Below are positions 5,382 through 6,693 of a stretch of DNA of 6,693 bases, one piece after another. This DNA is from Muribaculaceae bacterium. GTDB taxonomy: Bacteria; Bacteroidota; Bacteroidia; Bacteroidales; Muribaculaceae. The DNA lies in NCBI GenBank assembly GCA_021443235.1, contig JABUUJ010000010.1, forward strand, positions 25,445-32,137, read 5' to 3'. The notes under the pieces are model-generated. The model saw only the letters and a program-made list of their open reading frames with translations. It searched no databases and had not been told where the DNA came from. Each line of letters starts with the position of its first letter. Positions within the stretch are counted from its first letter, which is position 1. The translations under genes were made by a program, and so were the position numbers.

Positions 5382-6260
5382 ATGACATCGATGAAAAAAA
5401 CAATAATTATCGCCCTGCTGATGGCTGTCGTAACGGCCCCTGCGAGCAATGCCTGGATCTTTGGCAAGAAGAAAAAGAAAGAGGAGAAGAAGTATGAGAA
5501 AACCGAAGTTGTGGTTGCCCAGCCCAAGGCAGAGCAGCCCAAGTCGACGACCGTAACCATCACCGACGCTCCGAAGCAACTCTACGGCGAGTGGACCGTA
5601 GAGACAGTGCGCAAGAAGGCGTTTGTGTCGGACGAGCGCGCCTATATCTACCTTGACTTCAACAACCATCAGTTCTATGGCAACAATGGTTGCAACGTGA
5701 TAAACGGCACATTCACCCAGAAGGGCAACAACATCAGCTTCAAGGATGTGATAACCACCATGATGGAGTGCCCTAACAATAACGGGCGCAACCTGCTGAA
5801 GACACTCAACGAGGTGCAGAAGTTCCAAGTCACCACATTATATAATATAGAGCGGCTGGAGTTGCAGAACAGCAAAGGCACTCAGCTCATGGTGCTAAAG
5901 CGCCAGAACCTTGACGTGCTCAACGGTGCATGGGTGGTGAAAGAGATGGAAAATGAGAATGTGCTGAGCAAGAACATACGCATCGTGATTGACGTGAATA
6001 TGCTCACGTTACACGCCAACACCGGCTGCAACATAATCAACGGCATCGTGACGCTTGACCCGAGCAAGGACTTCGCAATACAGTTTGAGGACCTGCGCTC
6101 ATCGGGCAACAAGTGCGAGAGCATCGACATCGAGACCGACTGCCTGCTGGCGCTTGAGAACACCGAGAGCTACAAGCGCATCAACGACAACGAGTATGCC
6201 TTCCTGGCAGGTGATGGCGAAAGCATGATGGTGATTACACGCCTTGACTTGAAGCGGTGA
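5382..6260 (+). CDS. Exported protein with two tandem META (HslJ-like) domains
   Basis: This is a 292-residue protein. The N-terminus has the shape of a signal peptide: MTSMKK, a hydrophobic core IIIALLMAVV (8-17), and ASNA before W25. No lipobox is present. A strongly basic stretch (KKKKKEEKKYEK, 29-40) and a P/K/Q-containing linker lead to two copies of the META fold (HslJ/DUF306 type). Copy 1 is about 66-173, with LYGEWTVETV, the GCN signature at 103-105 (YGNNGCNVINGTF) and TTMMEC ending at C130. Copy 2 is about 178-289, with LNGAWVVKEM, GCN at 215-217 (NTGCNIINGIV) and C245. HslJ itself is linked to novobiocin and heat response, but the molecular role of the domain is poorly known, so no function is assigned. 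ATG 5382 is used here; the ATG at 5391 (MKKTIII...) would give an equally good signal peptide three residues shorter. The gene is divergent from the TPR gene and convergent with coaE, so it is probably monocistronic. Confidence 0.9.
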   Translation: MTSMKKTIIIALLMAVVTAPASNAWIFGKKKKKEEKKYEKTEVVVAQPKAEQPKSTTVTITDAPKQLYGEWTVETVRKKAFVSDERAYIYLDFNNHQFYGNNGCNVINGTFTQKGNNISFKDVITTMMECPNNNGRNLLKTLNEVQKFQVTTLYNIERLELQNSKGTQLMVLKRQNLDVLNGAWVVKEMENENVLSKNIRIVIDVNMLTLHANTGCNIINGIVTLDPSKDFAIQFEDLRSSGNKCESIDIETDCLLALENTESYKRINDNEYAFLAGDGESMMVITRLDLKR

Positions 6261-6279
6261 CTTGTGGCACCAGTAGGTT

Positions 6280-6693
6280 TTACTGGGCGAGCAGGGCGGT
6301 GAGTTGTGGAATGATGGGGGTGATGTTGTCGTTGACAATCACCTTGTGTGTTGCGATCAGGTCGTTGCTCTGACTTGCGATGCGAGCGCGTGTTTGTTCG
6401 GGCGATAGGTTGCTGCGACGCGCCACGCGATTGATGCACAGCTCAATGGGCGCGGTAACCGTCCACACGTCATCAAGGATTGAAATCATGTTGCTCTCGC
6501 GCAACAGGGCGGTCTCAACAAAACACAGCGGGCTGCCAGTAGCCGCGGCCCAGCGCTTAATGTCGCGCAACACGGCGGGATGCACCAGCGCATTGATTGC
6601 CGCCACACGCTCATTGTCGCTAAAAATACATGAAGCGACAAAGGCCCGGTTGAGGGAGCCGTCGGGTAGATAGGCGTCGTCGCCTAAGAGCGA
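6280..6693 (-). CDS. coaE: Dephospho-CoA kinase, C-terminal part (cut by the window edge)
   Basis: CoaE phosphorylates the 3'-OH of dephospho-CoA with ATP, the last step of coenzyme A synthesis in the cytoplasm. The frame is open to the right edge and gives 137 residues. From the edge it reads SLLGDDAYLPDGSLNRAFVA, then NERVAAINALVHPAV, which matches the conserved N-A-[LIV]-x-HP element of CoaE. Next come FVETALLRES (the counterpart of the family's PLL-E or ESAILFES segment), a WTVTAP strand, the RVARRSNLSPEQTRARIASQ lid region with its conserved arginines, and VIVNDN near the end. The first 50-60 residues, with the Walker A P-loop, lie outside the window, so the start cannot be given. A GTG at 6604-6606 could suggest a shorter gene, but CoaE homology continues upstream of it. 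The stop TAA is at 6280-6282, 19 bp from the META stop. Arginine in ETALLRES, where phenylalanine is common in relatives, is a minor oddity. Confidence 0.93.
   Translation of the reverse strand, partial: SLLGDDAYLPDGSLNRAFVASCIFSDNERVAAINALVHPAVLRDIKRWAAATGSPLCFVETALLRESNMISILDDVWTVTAPIELCINRVARRSNLSPEQTRARIASQSNDLIATHKVIVNDNITPIIPQLTALLAQ

Noticed and set aside
5310..5828. Minus-strand open frame with leucine-rich, membrane-like stretches opposite the META gene
   Set aside because: The leucine runs are the complement of the lysine/glutamate codons of the META protein tail. There is no plausible start context, and the plus-strand frame has recognisable domains.
6270..6286. CCAGTA-N5-TACTGG inverted repeat between the convergent META and coaE genes as a bidirectional terminator
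   Set aside because: The stem has only 6 bp and overlaps the coaE stop. Neither side has a T-run, so it cannot be told from chance.
6280..6606. Short 108-residue gene starting at the GTG at 6604-6606
   Set aside because: CoaE homology continues without a stop from this codon to the window edge, so the short form is an artefact of the alternative start codon.

Overview
The window reads as a chromosomal segment of a gut-type Bacteroidales bacterium. The evidence is the wording of the IF3 protein (the KEIRFGPQTDEHDYNFKLKHA-type core), the CoaE and TPR protein styles, promoters of the Bacteroidetes form (TTTG near -33 and TAnnTTTG near -7), and the lack of Shine-Dalgarno sequences before the genes. 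The moderately GC-rich coding sequence and very AT-rich gaps would fit a Muribaculaceae-like or related genus, but I cannot fix the genus from the sequence alone.

Layout. From right to left on the minus strand there is a translation cluster: thrS (threonyl-tRNA synthetase), infC (IF3) and rpmI (L35). The left edge falls 7 bases after the rpmI stop, where rplT would be expected by family synteny. Upstream of thrS is a large secreted TPR-repeat protein on the same strand. It is set apart from thrS by a strong hairpin and by a near-consensus Bacteroidetes promoter for thrS. A 138-bp AT-rich divergent region separates the TPR gene from a plus-strand gene for an exported protein with two tandem META (HslJ-like) domains. 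The META gene converges, with a 19-bp gap, on the 3' part of coaE (dephospho-CoA kinase), which runs off the right edge.

The genes themselves are ordinary. The interest lies in the gaps of the translation operon. The short thrS 5' leader can fold a hairpin whose 7-base loop matches the anticodon loop of tRNA-Thr(UGU): U33, UGU at 34-36, A37. This is the kind of mimic by which E. coli ThrRS represses its own mRNA, and here it would be a Bacteroidales counterpart. The thrS-infC gap holds a second long hairpin (17 base pairs) that starts in the thrS stop codon. The infC-rpmI gap holds a third foldable element. These last two sit where L20-type autoregulation acts in other phyla. All three are inferences from base pairing and need comparative covariation to confirm.

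No mobile elements, CRISPR arrays, tRNA or rRNA genes were seen, and no gap exceeds about 205 bases.
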